From: Henriciella sp.
Lineage (GTDB): Bacteria > Pseudomonadota > Alphaproteobacteria > Caulobacterales > Hyphomonadaceae
Assembly: GCA_002733705.1 (NCBI GenBank)
Contig: NVWP01000007.1
Coordinates: 1-36,553, forward strand
Length of the DNA stretch: 36,553 nucleotides
Direction of reading: 5' to 3'
Made by a program: the position numbers and the translations under genes
Notes under the pieces: generated by a model
Databases searched by the model: none
What the model was told of the DNA's origin: nothing
What the model saw: only the letters and a program-made list of their open reading frames with translations
Shown here: positions 16,355-25,588 of the stretch, piece by piece
Numbering within the stretch: position 1 is the stretch's first letter
Layout: every line of letters begins with the position of its first letter

Positions 16355-17512
16355 ATGAAACTCGACCGCGCGATCAACATCGACGATTTGCGCGCCATGG
16401 CGAAGGCCCGGCTGCCGCGCATGGTGTTCGACTATATCGACGGCGGGGCCGATGATGAGGTCACGCTGAAGCATTCGGTCAGCCGCTTTGACGACTATCA
16501 GCTTACCGGACGCACCCTGCGTGATGTGTCGAAAATCGACTGCTCCACCACGATCATGGGCCAGAAGACACGGCTTCCCTTCTTCATCTCGCCGACCGCT
16601 TCAACGCGTCTCTTCCATCCCGCCAAAGGCGAGCTCGCGATGGCGGGCGCGGCGCATGAGAAGAAGGTGATCTATGCCTGCTCGACGCTCGCCTCCCAGA
16701 CGCTAGAGGATATCGCAGAGGCGAATCCGGGCTCGAAATGGGTCCAGCTCTATGTCTGGAACGACAAGGAGATCGTGAAGACCTTCCTGAAACGCGCCAG
16801 GGCGGCTGGCTTTACGGGCTGTATCCTGACCGTGGACATGCCCGTGGCGGGCAATCGGGAGCGCGACCCGCGCAATCACTTCGCCGTGCCGCCCACACCA
16901 AACCTCAAGATTGCGCGTCAGGTTCTCGCGCGTCCGGGATGGCTATGGGACCTGGTGCGCAGTCCGAAGATTACGCCTGCCAATTTCACCCATCTGCGCG
17001 GCGGCAATGCCGGCGAGACGGGCGGTGTCATCGGCTTTGTGAATGAGCAGTTTTCCCGCTCGGTGACCTGGGACGATGTCAGATGGATGCGCGATGCCTG
17101 GGAGGGCGGCTTTGCCATCAAGGGCATTTCGCGCGCCGAAGACGCAAAGAACGCCATCGAGATCGGCGCAGATGCGGTCTGGGTCTCCAATCATGGCGGG
17201 CGGCAGCTCGACAGCTCCGTGCCCGTCATCGACCTGTTGCCAGAGATTGCCGACGCCGTGCGCGGGCGCGCCGACATCATAGCCGATGGCGGTGTGCGCC
17301 GGGGCAGTCATGTCGCCAAACTCCTCATGCGCGGCGCCACCGGCGTGGCCCTCGGGCGCGCATCTCTCTTCGGCCTCGGGGCAGGCGGACAGCCCGGCGT
17401 CGAACGCGCGCTTTCCATCATTGAGGATGAGTTGCGCCGCACAATGGCCCTGCTCGGCGCAACCAGTATCGGAGAGCTCGAGCCGGAGCTGATGAGGGTG
17501 CCGAAATTCTAG
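16355..17512 (+). CDS. lldD: FMN-dependent alpha-hydroxy-acid dehydrogenase (L-lactate dehydrogenase type)
   Basis: 385 aa TIM-barrel flavoenzyme. It would oxidise L-lactate or a similar 2-hydroxy acid to the keto acid and pass electrons to the respiratory chain. The N-terminus INIDDLRAMAKARLPR is typical, YIDGGADDE follows, and SNHGGRQLD carries the catalytic base His280 and substrate-binding Arg283. ADGGVRRGSHVAK and GATGVALGR form the FMN phosphate site. GGGAGG at 16338-16343 precedes the ATG at 16355. Substrate is uncertain: mandelate, glycolate and lactate enzymes share these motifs. No lactate permease or LldR regulator is adjacent. Confidence 0.88.
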   Translation: MKLDRAINIDDLRAMAKARLPRMVFDYIDGGADDEVTLKHSVSRFDDYQLTGRTLRDVSKIDCSTTIMGQKTRLPFFISPTASTRLFHPAKGELAMAGAAHEKKVIYACSTLASQTLEDIAEANPGSKWVQLYVWNDKEIVKTFLKRARAAGFTGCILTVDMPVAGNRERDPRNHFAVPPTPNLKIARQVLARPGWLWDLVRSPKITPANFTHLRGGNAGETGGVIGFVNEQFSRSVTWDDVRWMRDAWEGGFAIKGISRAEDAKNAIEIGADAVWVSNHGGRQLDSSVPVIDLLPEIADAVRGRADIIADGGVRRGSHVAKLLMRGATGVALGRASLFGLGAGGQPGVERALSIIEDELRRTMALLGATSIGELEPELMRVPKF

Positions 17513-17536
17513 CGGAAAGCTTCTTCAGGGGGACGA

Positions 17537-18178
17537 ATGAAAGCGACATCAAAAGGCGACCAGCGCTTCTGGGACAGGCTCGCGGAAAAATATGCCAGCC
17601 AGCCCATCGCCGATCAGGCAACCTATGAGCAGAAGCTCGCTATCACACGAAAATATCTGACGCCCGAAAGCGAGGTGTTCGAGTTCGGCTGTGGCACCGG
17701 CTCAACCGCGCTCCTGCACGCGCCGCATGTCAGATACATCCTCGCAACCGACGTCGCCGGGAACATGCTCGATGTCGGACGTGGGCGGGCGGCAGATGCC
17801 GGCATCGGCAATATCGATTTCAGGCAGACCGGCATTGAGGAATATGAACCGCGCGGCCAGCAATTCGATGTCGTTCTCGGTCTCAACATCCTTCATCTCT
17901 GCCGGGACCCGGAAGGCGTGACGCAGAAGATTCATGCCCTGCTGAAGCCCGGCGGTTATTTCATCCAGAGCACAGCCTGCCTGAAGGATGCCTCGCCCAT
18001 CCTGCGTGTGGCCGTGCCATTGATGCGTGCCATAGGCAAGGCGCCCCATGTCAGCTTCCTTTCAGAAGAGGACATCCTTTCCATGCTGGACAGCAACGGC
18101 TTCACTCTCACGGAGAGCCTGCGTACCGACAGCAGCATGGCCGCCAATTTCTACGTGGCGCAGAAGCCAGAAGGCTAA
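17537..18178 (+). CDS. Class I SAM-dependent methyltransferase
   Basis: 213 aa. The SAM-binding motif I is VFEFGCGTGS (47-56), the acidic end of strand 2 is in ILATDVAGNML near 75, and the motif IV region is FDVVLGLNILHL near 112. Then comes the LLKPGGYFI element common to type 11 methyltransferases. The acceptor is unknown; small-molecule or lipid head-group methylation is most usual in this type. GGGGGA before the ATG at 17537 is a good ribosome site. It follows the dehydrogenase by 24 bases and may share its transcript. Its stop codon ends on the first base of the palindromic repeat. Confidence 0.85.
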   Translation: MKATSKGDQRFWDRLAEKYASQPIADQATYEQKLAITRKYLTPESEVFEFGCGTGSTALLHAPHVRYILATDVAGNMLDVGRGRAADAGIGNIDFRQTGIEEYEPRGQQFDVVLGLNILHLCRDPEGVTQKIHALLKPGGYFIQSTACLKDASPILRVAVPLMRAIGKAPHVSFLSEEDILSMLDSNGFTLTESLRTDSSMAANFYVAQKPEG

Positions 18179-18244
18179 GCCCCTTCGGCTAGGTCTTCCC
18201 CCGCTTGGGGGGGAAGTGGCCCGCGCCTGCGGGTCGAAGGGGCT
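18178..18244. repeat. Three-stem palindromic intergenic element (REP-like)
   Basis: An outer 10-bp stem (18178-18187 with 18235-18244) encloses two hairpins: 18195-18202 with 18209-18216 (8 bp, 6-base loop) and 18220-18224 with 18229-18233 (5 bp, 4-base loop). All stems are perfect, giving a cloverleaf-like fold. It lies between two convergent genes and shares its first base with the stop codon of the methyltransferase gene. Such elements are usually scattered in many copies; I see only one in this window. Confidence 0.72.
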
Positions 18245-18259
18245 CGGCCGTTCTCGGGT

Positions 18260-18718
18260 TCAACGCCCCCGCTTCAGCTTCTGGATTTCCACTTCCAGCG
18301 CGGAGAGGAAATTCGACCGGTCCGCCGGCTTGAAGCTGGCCGGCCCACTCGTCTGTTCGCCCATGCCGCGCAGGTCCTCCATGATGGCCCGCGTCGCCAC
18401 GGCCTGCCCGATGGAGTTTTCGGTGAACGCCTTGCCCTTGGGCGAGAGGACGCGCGCCCCCGCCTTCAGGCAGCGCTCGGCCAGCAGGATGTCGCTCGTC
18501 ACAATGATGGCGTGCGCATCGGCCCGCTCGGCGATCCAGTCATCGGCAACATCGGGGCCTTCCGGCACCGTCACGCGGGTGATCAGCCTGTGCTGGGGCA
18601 CCCGCATGAAACTGTTGGCGACGACATTGACCGGCAGGTCGTGGCGCAGCGCCACCTTGTAGACTTCATCCTTTACCGGACAGGCGTCGGCATCGACATG
18701 GATGACGATCCCGCTCAC
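18260..18718 (-). CDS. YaiI/YqxD family protein (DUF188, UPF0178)
   Basis: 152 aa, normal length. The family hallmark VDADACPVK is at residues 8-16, followed by the conserved RHDLPVNVVAN strand and a DIxLAERC segment near 77 (DILLAERCLKAGARVL). The fold is PIN/NYN-like and a nuclease role has been suggested for the family, but no activity is established. The start is GTG at 18718-18716, which overlaps the amidohydrolase stop (GTGA overlap, 4 bases), so the two are coupled though functionally unrelated. The C-terminal KLKRGR tail is basic. The gene converges on the methyltransferase gene, with the palindromic repeat between them. Confidence 0.9.
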   Translation of the reverse strand: MSGIVIHVDADACPVKDEVYKVALRHDLPVNVVANSFMRVPQHRLITRVTVPEGPDVADDWIAERADAHAIIVTSDILLAERCLKAGARVLSPKGKAFTENSIGQAVATRAIMEDLRGMGEQTSGPASFKPADRSNFLSALEVEIQKLKRGR

Positions 18719-20811
18719 TCTGCGTTGGCGGCCTCTGGCGCGACGACTTCAGGCGCGTCCACAAAAGGCTCGATCCCGAAGGCCGGATAGATCTCGCTCG
18801 GGAAGTAGGCCGTGCCATCCTTCATGACGAGTTCGACCGTCTTGATGGCAGCAAGGTCCTCAAGCGGATTGCCCGGAACCAGGAAGAAGTCGGCCTTCTT
18901 GCCCTCTTCGATGGAGCCGATCTCATCGCCCATCTCCAGATAGTCAGCCGCCTCCTGCGTGGCCCGTGTCAGGATCTCCGCCGGGGTGAAGCCGACATCC
19001 TGATAGAGCTCCATCTCGCGGTGCTGGTTGAACGCGCCGCCCATATCGGTGCCGAACCAGATGGTGATGCCCGCTTCGCGCATCCGCGACAGCGTCTCGA
19101 CGATCTGGTCGAAGGCGCCCGCATAGGCTTCATCGTCTTCAGGCGTCTCGATATTGGACCAGGCCTGTTTGGCCTCGCGCTGCACACCGACCGGCATATG
19201 GTCGACATAGTCGGCGACACCCGCCCGCGTCTCGCCATTGCGCGACAGCAGCAGCGCTTCATGGATCGCCAGCGTCGGGTCGATGGAGACGTCATTCTCG
19301 ACCATCAGGTCGAGGGTCTCCTGAACCTGCTCGCTGTCGAGATCGACATTCGGCAGGCGCTGCAGGGCGGTGAGACGCAGCAGGGTACGCGTGTCCTCAT
19401 CGTCTTCCAGCACCCAGCCCAGCATGACCTGGTTGATATGGGTCAGCTCGTCATAGCCGGCCTCGATCATCTGATTGGCGCGCGAGAAGGCCGGCACATG
19501 GCCCGCGACCCGCAGCCCGCACTCATGCGCGAGATCCACCATTTCGGGCACCCATTCGCCCTTCATGGAGTTGTAGATCTTGATCTGGAAGAAATGCCCG
19601 GCCTCGCAGGAATCGCGGACGGCCTGATTGGCCTCTTCCTGATTGCTGACGATCATGCCGTTATTGGAATTATAGGGGCTCTTGCCCTCGATGAAGCTGG
19701 AGCGGACAATGCGCGGGCCGGCCAGCGTGCCGTTTTCGATCTTGCCGATCAGCTCGTCCAGAACCTCATTGTCATTGCCCATGTCGCGCACAAAGGTGAC
19801 ACCGGCCAGCACGTTCAGGAGCGCTGAATTCTGTCCCATATGGCCATGCATGTCGGAAAGGCCGGGGATGAGCGTCCCGCCTTCGCCATCGATGACATAT
19901 TCGCCCTCGCCGCTGGCATCGGCTGCTTCGATGGCCGTGATCCGGTCATCCTCGACCAGGACCGAGGACGGCTCGCTCAGCGCCATCGTTTCCGGCTCAT
20001 AGACGCGCACATTGGTGATCCGCACCGGCCCGTCGAAATTGTGGGCATATTCGGCCTGCAGATCCTCGAAACGCTGCGTCGAATAATCGACTGCCTTCTG
20101 GCGCAACATCTCGTCATTGCCCTCCAGGCCTTCCTTCACGATCAGGAATTCCGGCGTCATCAGGGCGAGATACTCCTCGCCGTCTGCATCCATCAGGAAA
20201 TAGGTCGGGTCGAGTTCCGGCCCGATCAGCGCATAGGCGGTCGCATCCAGCGCGCCGTCCGCCCCTTCGATCTCGAAGCTCTCCAGCTCCTCCATGCTGA
20301 GCGTGCCCGCGGGAAGCGCCGGCATCGACATGTCGTCATCGCCGAGCAGGGCGCCTGCATAGACGGCCAGCGCATAGGGCGTGCCCGACTGGGCGATATA
20401 GACGCTCGGCTGGTCGATCGCGGCGTCGCCCGTGCCCGTGGAATCGGTCCAGTTCGCCGTCCCGTCTGTGACCGAATAGCTCTCATCGACGGCATTGCCG
20501 AAGGTCGTATTGCCCTTCACGCTCCAGGCGACCGGGACACCGTCCTCGTTCAGCGTGATTTCCTCGGCCATGGTCGGGCCGCGGCCATTATTGCGGTACT
20601 CATAATCGACCGTGATCTCATTGCCCGCCCGGTCGACAACCATGTCGCCGATCTTCGTGCCGCTGGTCAGGATCGTATAGACAGACTGGCTCTCCGCCGC
20701 CGGGGTCTCGTTCGCCGCCTCTTCGGGCGCCTCGCCCGCGTCCCCGCCTGAGGGGTTCGAACACGCGCCAAGCGCCACGAGGCCTAGTGCGGCCAGCCAT
20801 CTATACGTCAT
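18715..20811 (-). CDS. Amidohydrolase-family lipoprotein
   Basis: 698 aa. The signal peptide ends in a clear lipobox, LGAC (Cys at about residue 18), so the protein is membrane-anchored and faces the periplasm. An N-terminal beta domain of ~290 residues precedes the metal-dependent hydrolase barrel. The barrel shows DMHGHMG (H322, H324), IKIYNSM with the lysine that is often carboxylated, GHVPAF, LTHINQV and FGTDMGG with the catalytic Asp. The C-terminal GSIEEGKKADFFLV is typical of imidazolonepropionase-like amidohydrolases. AGGAGGA precedes the ATG at 20811; an ATG 30 bases upstream would ruin the signal peptide. Exported members often act on peptides or N-acyl amino acids; the substrate is unknown. 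The next gene, YaiI-type, overlaps its stop. Confidence 0.88.
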   Translation of the reverse strand: MTYRWLAALGLVALGACSNPSGGDAGEAPEEAANETPAAESQSVYTILTSGTKIGDMVVDRAGNEITVDYEYRNNGRGPTMAEEITLNEDGVPVAWSVKGNTTFGNAVDESYSVTDGTANWTDSTGTGDAAIDQPSVYIAQSGTPYALAVYAGALLGDDDMSMPALPAGTLSMEELESFEIEGADGALDATAYALIGPELDPTYFLMDADGEEYLALMTPEFLIVKEGLEGNDEMLRQKAVDYSTQRFEDLQAEYAHNFDGPVRITNVRVYEPETMALSEPSSVLVEDDRITAIEAADASGEGEYVIDGEGGTLIPGLSDMHGHMGQNSALLNVLAGVTFVRDMGNDNEVLDELIGKIENGTLAGPRIVRSSFIEGKSPYNSNNGMIVSNQEEANQAVRDSCEAGHFFQIKIYNSMKGEWVPEMVDLAHECGLRVAGHVPAFSRANQMIEAGYDELTHINQVMLGWVLEDDEDTRTLLRLTALQRLPNVDLDSEQVQETLDLMVENDVSIDPTLAIHEALLLSRNGETRAGVADYVDHMPVGVQREAKQAWSNIETPEDDEAYAGAFDQIVETLSRMREAGITIWFGTDMGGAFNQHREMELYQDVGFTPAEILTRATQEAADYLEMGDEIGSIEEGKKADFFLVPGNPLEDLAAIKTVELVMKDGTAYFPSEIYPAFGIEPFVDAPEVVAPEAANAE

Positions 20812-20973
20812 CTGGAAGTATCCTCCTGCCCAACTCAACAAGCCCCCATCAAAGCAGATCGGCTACCAGAAAGCGAGGGCAGCGCCATGGATTGGCTCTG
20901 AATTTTCTATAGCCCGGACCCGTCGGCGCAGTGCAGTCGCCAACGCTGTATCTCGGCTGGGCTGGGCAGGCCT

Positions 20974-22185
20974 CTAACCCGCCAGCATAGGCGCTATGAC
21001 CAGTCCACCTGCCAGCCAGAGATAGGCAATCACAGCCAGAACGAAGAGGATTTTCTCCGTCGCGCCTTCGCCCACCGGATTTCCGAAGCCTGCCGTCACG
21101 CCCTTCCACCAGAGGAAGACACCCGACAGTGCCAGGAAAGCCAGATTCAGGAACAGCGTATAGTCGACCTTGAAGAACTCCCGGTCGGTCACCGCCTGAA
21201 CGCCGGAGGGGTCCGGCAGGAGGCCCATCGCGCTCAGGGCGTAGTGCAGGACCAGCGCCGTCCCGACCAGCGCGATCAGGAAAACGCCCATGATATAGAG
21301 CGCCATCGGCCAGCCATAGAATTTCGCCTGGATGCGCAGCACGGGCAGGACGATCAGGTCTGAGAAGATGAAGGCCATGATGCCCGCAAAGGCGACGCCG
21401 TTCGAGAAGAGGACCGCGGCCAGCGGAATATTCCCCATTGAGCCGATAAAGGTGAAGAACGCCGCCAGAGGCCCGACAATGGTCTGGGCCAGCACCTGCC
21501 AGAAGGCCGGATCGTCAGAGCCGGACCCGATGAATAGCGTCTCGAAAAAGGCGCGCGGCACAAAGGCGGCGATGATCCCCGCCACGGTGAACCCGACCGT
21601 CACATCCTTCCAAACCATGCCCCATTCCATGACATAGCGGTGGGACACCTTGCGCCAGCCTTCCCGGCTCTGGATCAGTTTCTTCCAGTTGGGGACCTCG
21701 CCCTCTTCCTGTGACCCTTCGGCCTCGCGCGCCCGCTCACGGGCCTTCTCGGCAAGGCCAAACGCGCCGGTCAGACGCACGATCATCCAGGTGAACAGGA
21801 TGAGCAGGATACCGCCCACATATTCGCCCACAACAAACTGCCAGCCGAGGAAGACCGCGATAATGATCCCGAGCTCAATGACGAGATTGGTTGAGGCCAG
21901 CAGGAAGGCGAGCGAGGCGACAAAGCCTGCCCCCTTGGCAAAGAGCGAGCGCGTGGTCGCCAGTGCCGCGAAGGAGCAGGAGCTTGAAATGAAACCGAAA
22001 AACGTGCCGAGCGCGATGGGCTTGGGGCCCTCACCGCCCATGGTCTGCTTCATCCGCTCCCGCGTCACGAAGACCTGGATCATCGAGGAAATGAGATAGC
22101 CGAGCCCGAACGCCCATAGCGCCATCCAGAACAGGCCGGCGCTCGTCACCGCGGCCTCATGCCAGGTCGTCAGGAACTCGTTCAT
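20974..22185 (-). CDS. UPF0718/ArsP_1-type permease (DUF318)
   Basis: 403 aa inner-membrane protein with about eight to ten hydrophobic segments in two bundles, separated by a charged loop (residues ~165-205, EKARERAREAEG region). The conserved SSCSFAALATTRSLFAKGAG stretch near residue 70 and the repeated GNIPLAAVLFSNGVAFAG element in the second half mark the predicted permease family PF03773, some members of which move organoarsenicals or other small solutes. The Cys of SSCS is present. GGAGG at 22193-22197 supports the ATG at 22185. A longer frame overlaps the upstream DUF5916 gene and is rejected. No ars genes are near, so arsenic transport is not implied. It lies 58 bases after the DUF5916 gene. 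Confidence 0.85.
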   Translation of the reverse strand: MNEFLTTWHEAAVTSAGLFWMALWAFGLGYLISSMIQVFVTRERMKQTMGGEGPKPIALGTFFGFISSSCSFAALATTRSLFAKGAGFVASLAFLLASTNLVIELGIIIAVFLGWQFVVGEYVGGILLILFTWMIVRLTGAFGLAEKARERAREAEGSQEEGEVPNWKKLIQSREGWRKVSHRYVMEWGMVWKDVTVGFTVAGIIAAFVPRAFFETLFIGSGSDDPAFWQVLAQTIVGPLAAFFTFIGSMGNIPLAAVLFSNGVAFAGIMAFIFSDLIVLPVLRIQAKFYGWPMALYIMGVFLIALVGTALVLHYALSAMGLLPDPSGVQAVTDREFFKVDYTLFLNLAFLALSGVFLWWKGVTAGFGNPVGEGATEKILFVLAVIAYLWLAGGLVIAPMLAG

Positions 22186-22243
22186 GGGGGCAGCCTCCAG
22201 CCTTGCTCTTCGGAGCAAATGGGCGGCACGTGCCGCAAGTTCC

Positions 22244-24463
22244 TCAAAACCTGAATGTATTCCCCAGCCGGATGATCGCGCTCGTCTGGACTGAGCGGAA
22301 ATTGCTGCGGAAGTCGTCTCCCTCGATGATCGCGCCATGGCCGAGCCCTATGAAAAGCTCGGTCTGCGGCCTCAGCTCCCAGTTGACCCGGCCGAAGAAG
22401 GAGAGGCTGTGGGAGATGTTGTCATATTGCGTCTGCGTCGAGATGGAGAGGTCCGGGCTCAGATTGAACACCGTGTTGACCGAGCCGATCTGCACATCGA
22501 CATCGCCCGCCGGCACCGAAATCGCCTCGATGGAATAGGACGCACGAAGGTCGATCCGCGCATTGGGCCGGTAGAGAAAATCGCTCGCGAATTTGGTCGA
22601 GTCCCCGCCATAGAAGTCCTGATGGCTGAGCTCCAGTTTCGTGCCATAGGGCCGCGTCAGGGAAGACTGGAAGGTCAGCGTAGCCCCGTCATTGTCATAG
22701 GACCCCACCGGCACCACCAGACCGCCCGGCAGGGAAAACGGCGTGAAGATGACCTGGCGTTCGTCCGACAGTGAGAGCGTCAGATCGTCGGTCCAGCGGG
22801 TCTGGAGCCCGGCCACAAGCTCATTGCGCCGTGTCTCCATGCGCCCGTCGAGGTCGGTAATATACTCGTGGCGCGTGCCAAACTGCCACCAGCGCATCCA
22901 GTCCGGCCCCTGGCGCAGGCGACGGTTGATCGCGGCCGAATAGTTGCGCGTGCCCGCCCGGTTCACAAAGCCAAGGGCCGGGGCAAAATCATCGCCGATC
23001 TGACGGAATTCAATACCCCCGGCGAGCGCATCGCCCTGGTAATCGCTCCTGAACCCGAAGGAGCTGTCATCCCCGCGGGTCGAGGATGAGGAGAGGAGAT
23101 AATAGACGTCCGTCTGCATCCGGCTGCCCCCCAGAAAGGACGGCGTCTGGTAGAGATAGTCGACCCCAGCGACCGTATTGTCGGTGCGCCCTGTCGGGTC
23201 GCCATGGGTGGCAATAATCCCGACACGGTGCTGGCGGCCAAGGTCTGTCGCAATTCGGGCAACCGAAAGCGTCTGGGAGTCGATGCCCTGCGCCTCGCCC
23301 GTCCGGGCGGTCAGCGCGCCGATCTCGAAGCCGCCCGCTTCACCGCTGAGCTTCAGACCGCCGCGGATCTTCACCCGTTCGCCGTTCACGATACCGATGC
23401 GCCGTGAAAAGAAGGGCTGACCATTCGGGACATTGGACATCGCGCGCACCGACTGGGAGCCGCGTGTGAAGGTCTGTCCACCAAACTCGAAGAAGGCGGC
23501 ATCCTGCAGGAAGAAGTCGCGGGTCTCCGGAAAGAAGAGCGAGAACCGGCCGGTATTGATCTGGCGGGCATCGAGCGGCGTGTCCGAGAAATCGGTATTG
23601 AGCGTCAGCAGCCCGGTCATGCTTGGCGTGATCTTGTAGGCGATATTGGCGCTCGGCTCGAGGCGGACATCGTCATCGCGCGGCTCAGTCCAGTCCCGAT
23701 TGGCGGTGACGCCGGCCTGGAGCTGGACGTCGAGACCATGACCGCGATTGATGTCGGTAATGCCTTCAAGTCGACCGGCCCGTGAAAAGCCGAACTTGTT
23801 GACCGACTGGTCGATCGCCGCCCAGCGGATTTCCTGCGCCTTGTGAGAGCGCTCGCGTGTGATCATCAGGCCCCAGCCATCTCCGCCGGGGTCGAAGCTC
23901 AGCGACCGGAAGGGAATGACCAGTTCGGCGGTCCAGCCATCCTCGACGATCTGCCCGGCCGAATCCCAGATCGTATCCCATTCATCGACGGGCGGGCGAT
24001 TGGCCTGGACGAGGCGTTCGGCGCGCGCGCCAAGGGCATTCACGTCAAAGCCGAAGCCGCTGATGCCTGTGTCGAACGGGTCGATATAGAAGCGCAGCAT
24101 GTCATCGCGCCAGACCTGGCCATCGCGCTCCAGGATGGTGGCGAAGATATTCTCCACCTCATCGTCATAGGCATAGACGCCGACATAGAGATTGTTCTCG
24201 TCATGGGCGAGATAGACCCGGGTCTCCACGTCGGGATAGGCAATCTCCGGTTCGACCTGGTAGAATTCCGTCAGAACCGTCGCCTTGGCCCAGGCATCAT
24301 CGTCCAGCTTGCCATCGATCACCGGCGCGTCCGCGCTATCGATACGGGTGGGCGTCACGCGCGGTGTATAGGTCTGGAAATCCCGGTCAAATGCCTCCTG
24401 CGCCACCACAGCTGGCGCGGCAAAAAACATGCACATCACGGCAAAGGCCGCTGTTCTGAACAC
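22244..24463 (-). CDS. DUF5916 outer-membrane protein with CBM9-like N-terminal domain
   Basis: About 739 aa. A signal peptide leads to a CBM9-like beta-sandwich (residues ~30-200; PVIDGKLDDDAWAKA, then VYLAHDENNLYVGVYAYDD), then a long strand-rich DUF5916 region ending in RLGNTFRF, whose terminal Phe suits an outer-membrane barrel. Homologues are common in marine bacteria and often sit with TonB receptors or peptidases; ligand binding is assumed, not shown. I prefer the GTG at 24463 because GGGGGGA lies just before it and the signal peptide then starts cleanly; an ATG at 24499 adds 12 residues and lacks a good ribosome site. Permease and amidohydrolase genes follow on the same strand. Confidence 0.85.
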   Translation of the reverse strand: MFRTAAFAVMCMFFAAPAVVAQEAFDRDFQTYTPRVTPTRIDSADAPVIDGKLDDDAWAKATVLTEFYQVEPEIAYPDVETRVYLAHDENNLYVGVYAYDDEVENIFATILERDGQVWRDDMLRFYIDPFDTGISGFGFDVNALGARAERLVQANRPPVDEWDTIWDSAGQIVEDGWTAELVIPFRSLSFDPGGDGWGLMITRERSHKAQEIRWAAIDQSVNKFGFSRAGRLEGITDINRGHGLDVQLQAGVTANRDWTEPRDDDVRLEPSANIAYKITPSMTGLLTLNTDFSDTPLDARQINTGRFSLFFPETRDFFLQDAAFFEFGGQTFTRGSQSVRAMSNVPNGQPFFSRRIGIVNGERVKIRGGLKLSGEAGGFEIGALTARTGEAQGIDSQTLSVARIATDLGRQHRVGIIATHGDPTGRTDNTVAGVDYLYQTPSFLGGSRMQTDVYYLLSSSSTRGDDSSFGFRSDYQGDALAGGIEFRQIGDDFAPALGFVNRAGTRNYSAAINRRLRQGPDWMRWWQFGTRHEYITDLDGRMETRRNELVAGLQTRWTDDLTLSLSDERQVIFTPFSLPGGLVVPVGSYDNDGATLTFQSSLTRPYGTKLELSHQDFYGGDSTKFASDFLYRPNARIDLRASYSIEAISVPAGDVDVQIGSVNTVFNLSPDLSISTQTQYDNISHSLSFFGRVNWELRPQTELFIGLGHGAIIEGDDFRSNFRSVQTSAIIRLGNTFRF

Positions 24464-24653
24464 GGTCGTCCCCCCTGCGGGCGCAGGCAGGCCCGGCATT
24501 TATCAGTCCGGCGGACCCTAGAGAAAGCCGTTTGGAAGGGCATTCGGCGCGTGCGGGATCATGCACGCAGTTTGGGGGATGATGCCGGTTTGAGCGCCCG
24601 TGATTTCGAAACCGGGCCTTTTGCTCATTTTCCGGGCAAATCAGGCGCCGGAA

Positions 24654-25568
24654 TCAGAACGGCACGTTCGGGTCGTCCTCGCCGGCGCCGCCAAGGGCGA
24701 GGCCCGCAAAGTCGAACACACGCGGATCGTGCAGATGGCTTGGCCGCACAGTGGCCAGCGCATGCGCCATGACCTGGCGCACGCCGGGCTTCTTGCGCTC
24801 CCACTCATCCAGCATCGCCTTCATCGCCTGCCGCTGCAGCCCGTCCTGCGAGCCACAAAGGTTGCAGGGGATGATCGGGAATTCCATCGCCTCTGCGAAC
24901 TTTGCCAGATCATCCTCGGCGCAGGTAATGAGCGGGCGCAGCACGAAAAGATCGCCCGCATCATTGAGCAGCTTTGGCGGCATCGCCGCCATCCGCCCGC
25001 CATGCACCAGATTCATCATGAAGGTCTCAAGCGCATCGTCGCGGTGATGCCCCAGAACGATGGCCTCACAGCCTTCCTCGCGCGCGATCCGGTAAAGAAT
25101 GCCCCGGCGCAGGCGCGAGCACATCGAACAGAAGGTGCGGTTTTCCGGCACTTTCTCGGTCACGATGGAATAGGTGTCTTCGGTCTCGATCCGGTATCTG
25201 ACGCCGACCCTGTCCAGCCATTCCGGCAGGACGTGTTTCGGAAAGCCCGGCTGGCCCTGATCGAGATTGCAGGCGATCAGCTCCACCGGAAGCGCGCCCT
25301 GCCATTTCAGGTCGATCAGCGCCGCCAGCAGCCCATAGCTGTCCTTGCCGCCCGACAGGCAGACCAGCCATTTCGGCGGCTCGCCCGTTCGGCTTCGGTC
25401 GACCATGCCATACTGGTCCACCGCCTGAAGCGCGCTGCGCACGATCCGCTTGCGCAATTTCTTGAAGGACACGCTTTTCGGCACATCGGCAAAAAGCGGC
25501 GGGACCATCCCCGTCATCACATCGTCAGCCATGGCGCCGCTTGTGCCACATTCGCTTTCAAGCGTCAT
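24654..25568 (-). CDS. ttcA: tRNA 2-thiocytidine(32) synthetase TtcA
   Basis: 304 aa. TtcA uses ATP and an iron-sulfur cluster to thiolate cytidine 32 of certain tRNAs. The PP-loop SGGKDS is at 72-77, and the two CxxC pairs that hold the cluster are visible in [11 protein letters not shown] and CNLCGSQ. The [10 protein letters not shown] motif lies between. The DFAGL segment near the end is usual. The N-terminus has about 15 residues more than the core; Met13 (25532) is an alternative start, and neither has a good ribosome site. The gene begins 20 bases after the HAD-UbiA stop on the same strand. Confidence 0.94.
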   Translation of the reverse strand: MTLESECGTSGAMADDVMTGMVPPLFADVPKSVSFKKLRKRIVRSALQAVDQYGMVDRSRTGEPPKWLVCLSGGKDSYGLLAALIDLKWQGALPVELIACNLDQGQPGFPKHVLPEWLDRVGVRYRIETEDTYSIVTEKVPENRTFCSMCSRLRRGILYRIAREEGCEAIVLGHHRDDALETFMMNLVHGGRMAAMPPKLLNDAGDLFVLRPLITCAEDDLAKFAEAMEFPIIPCNLCGSQDGLQRQAMKAMLDEWERKKPGVRQVMAHALATVRPSHLHDPRVFDFAGLALGGAGEDDPNVPF

Positions 25569-25588
25569 CCCGGGCCCCGCAGGGCCGG

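Noticed and set aside
19021-20751. Plus-strand frames of 268 and 303 codons opposite the amidohydrolase gene
   Set aside because: Same shadow effect; no signal peptide, domain or ribosome site, while the minus strand has the full set of amidohydrolase motifs.
24549-24568. A 6-bp inverted repeat (24549-24554 with 24563-24568) upstream of the DUF5916 gene
   Set aside because: Short GC-rich dyads of this size occur by chance in such DNA, and nothing else marks a promoter there.
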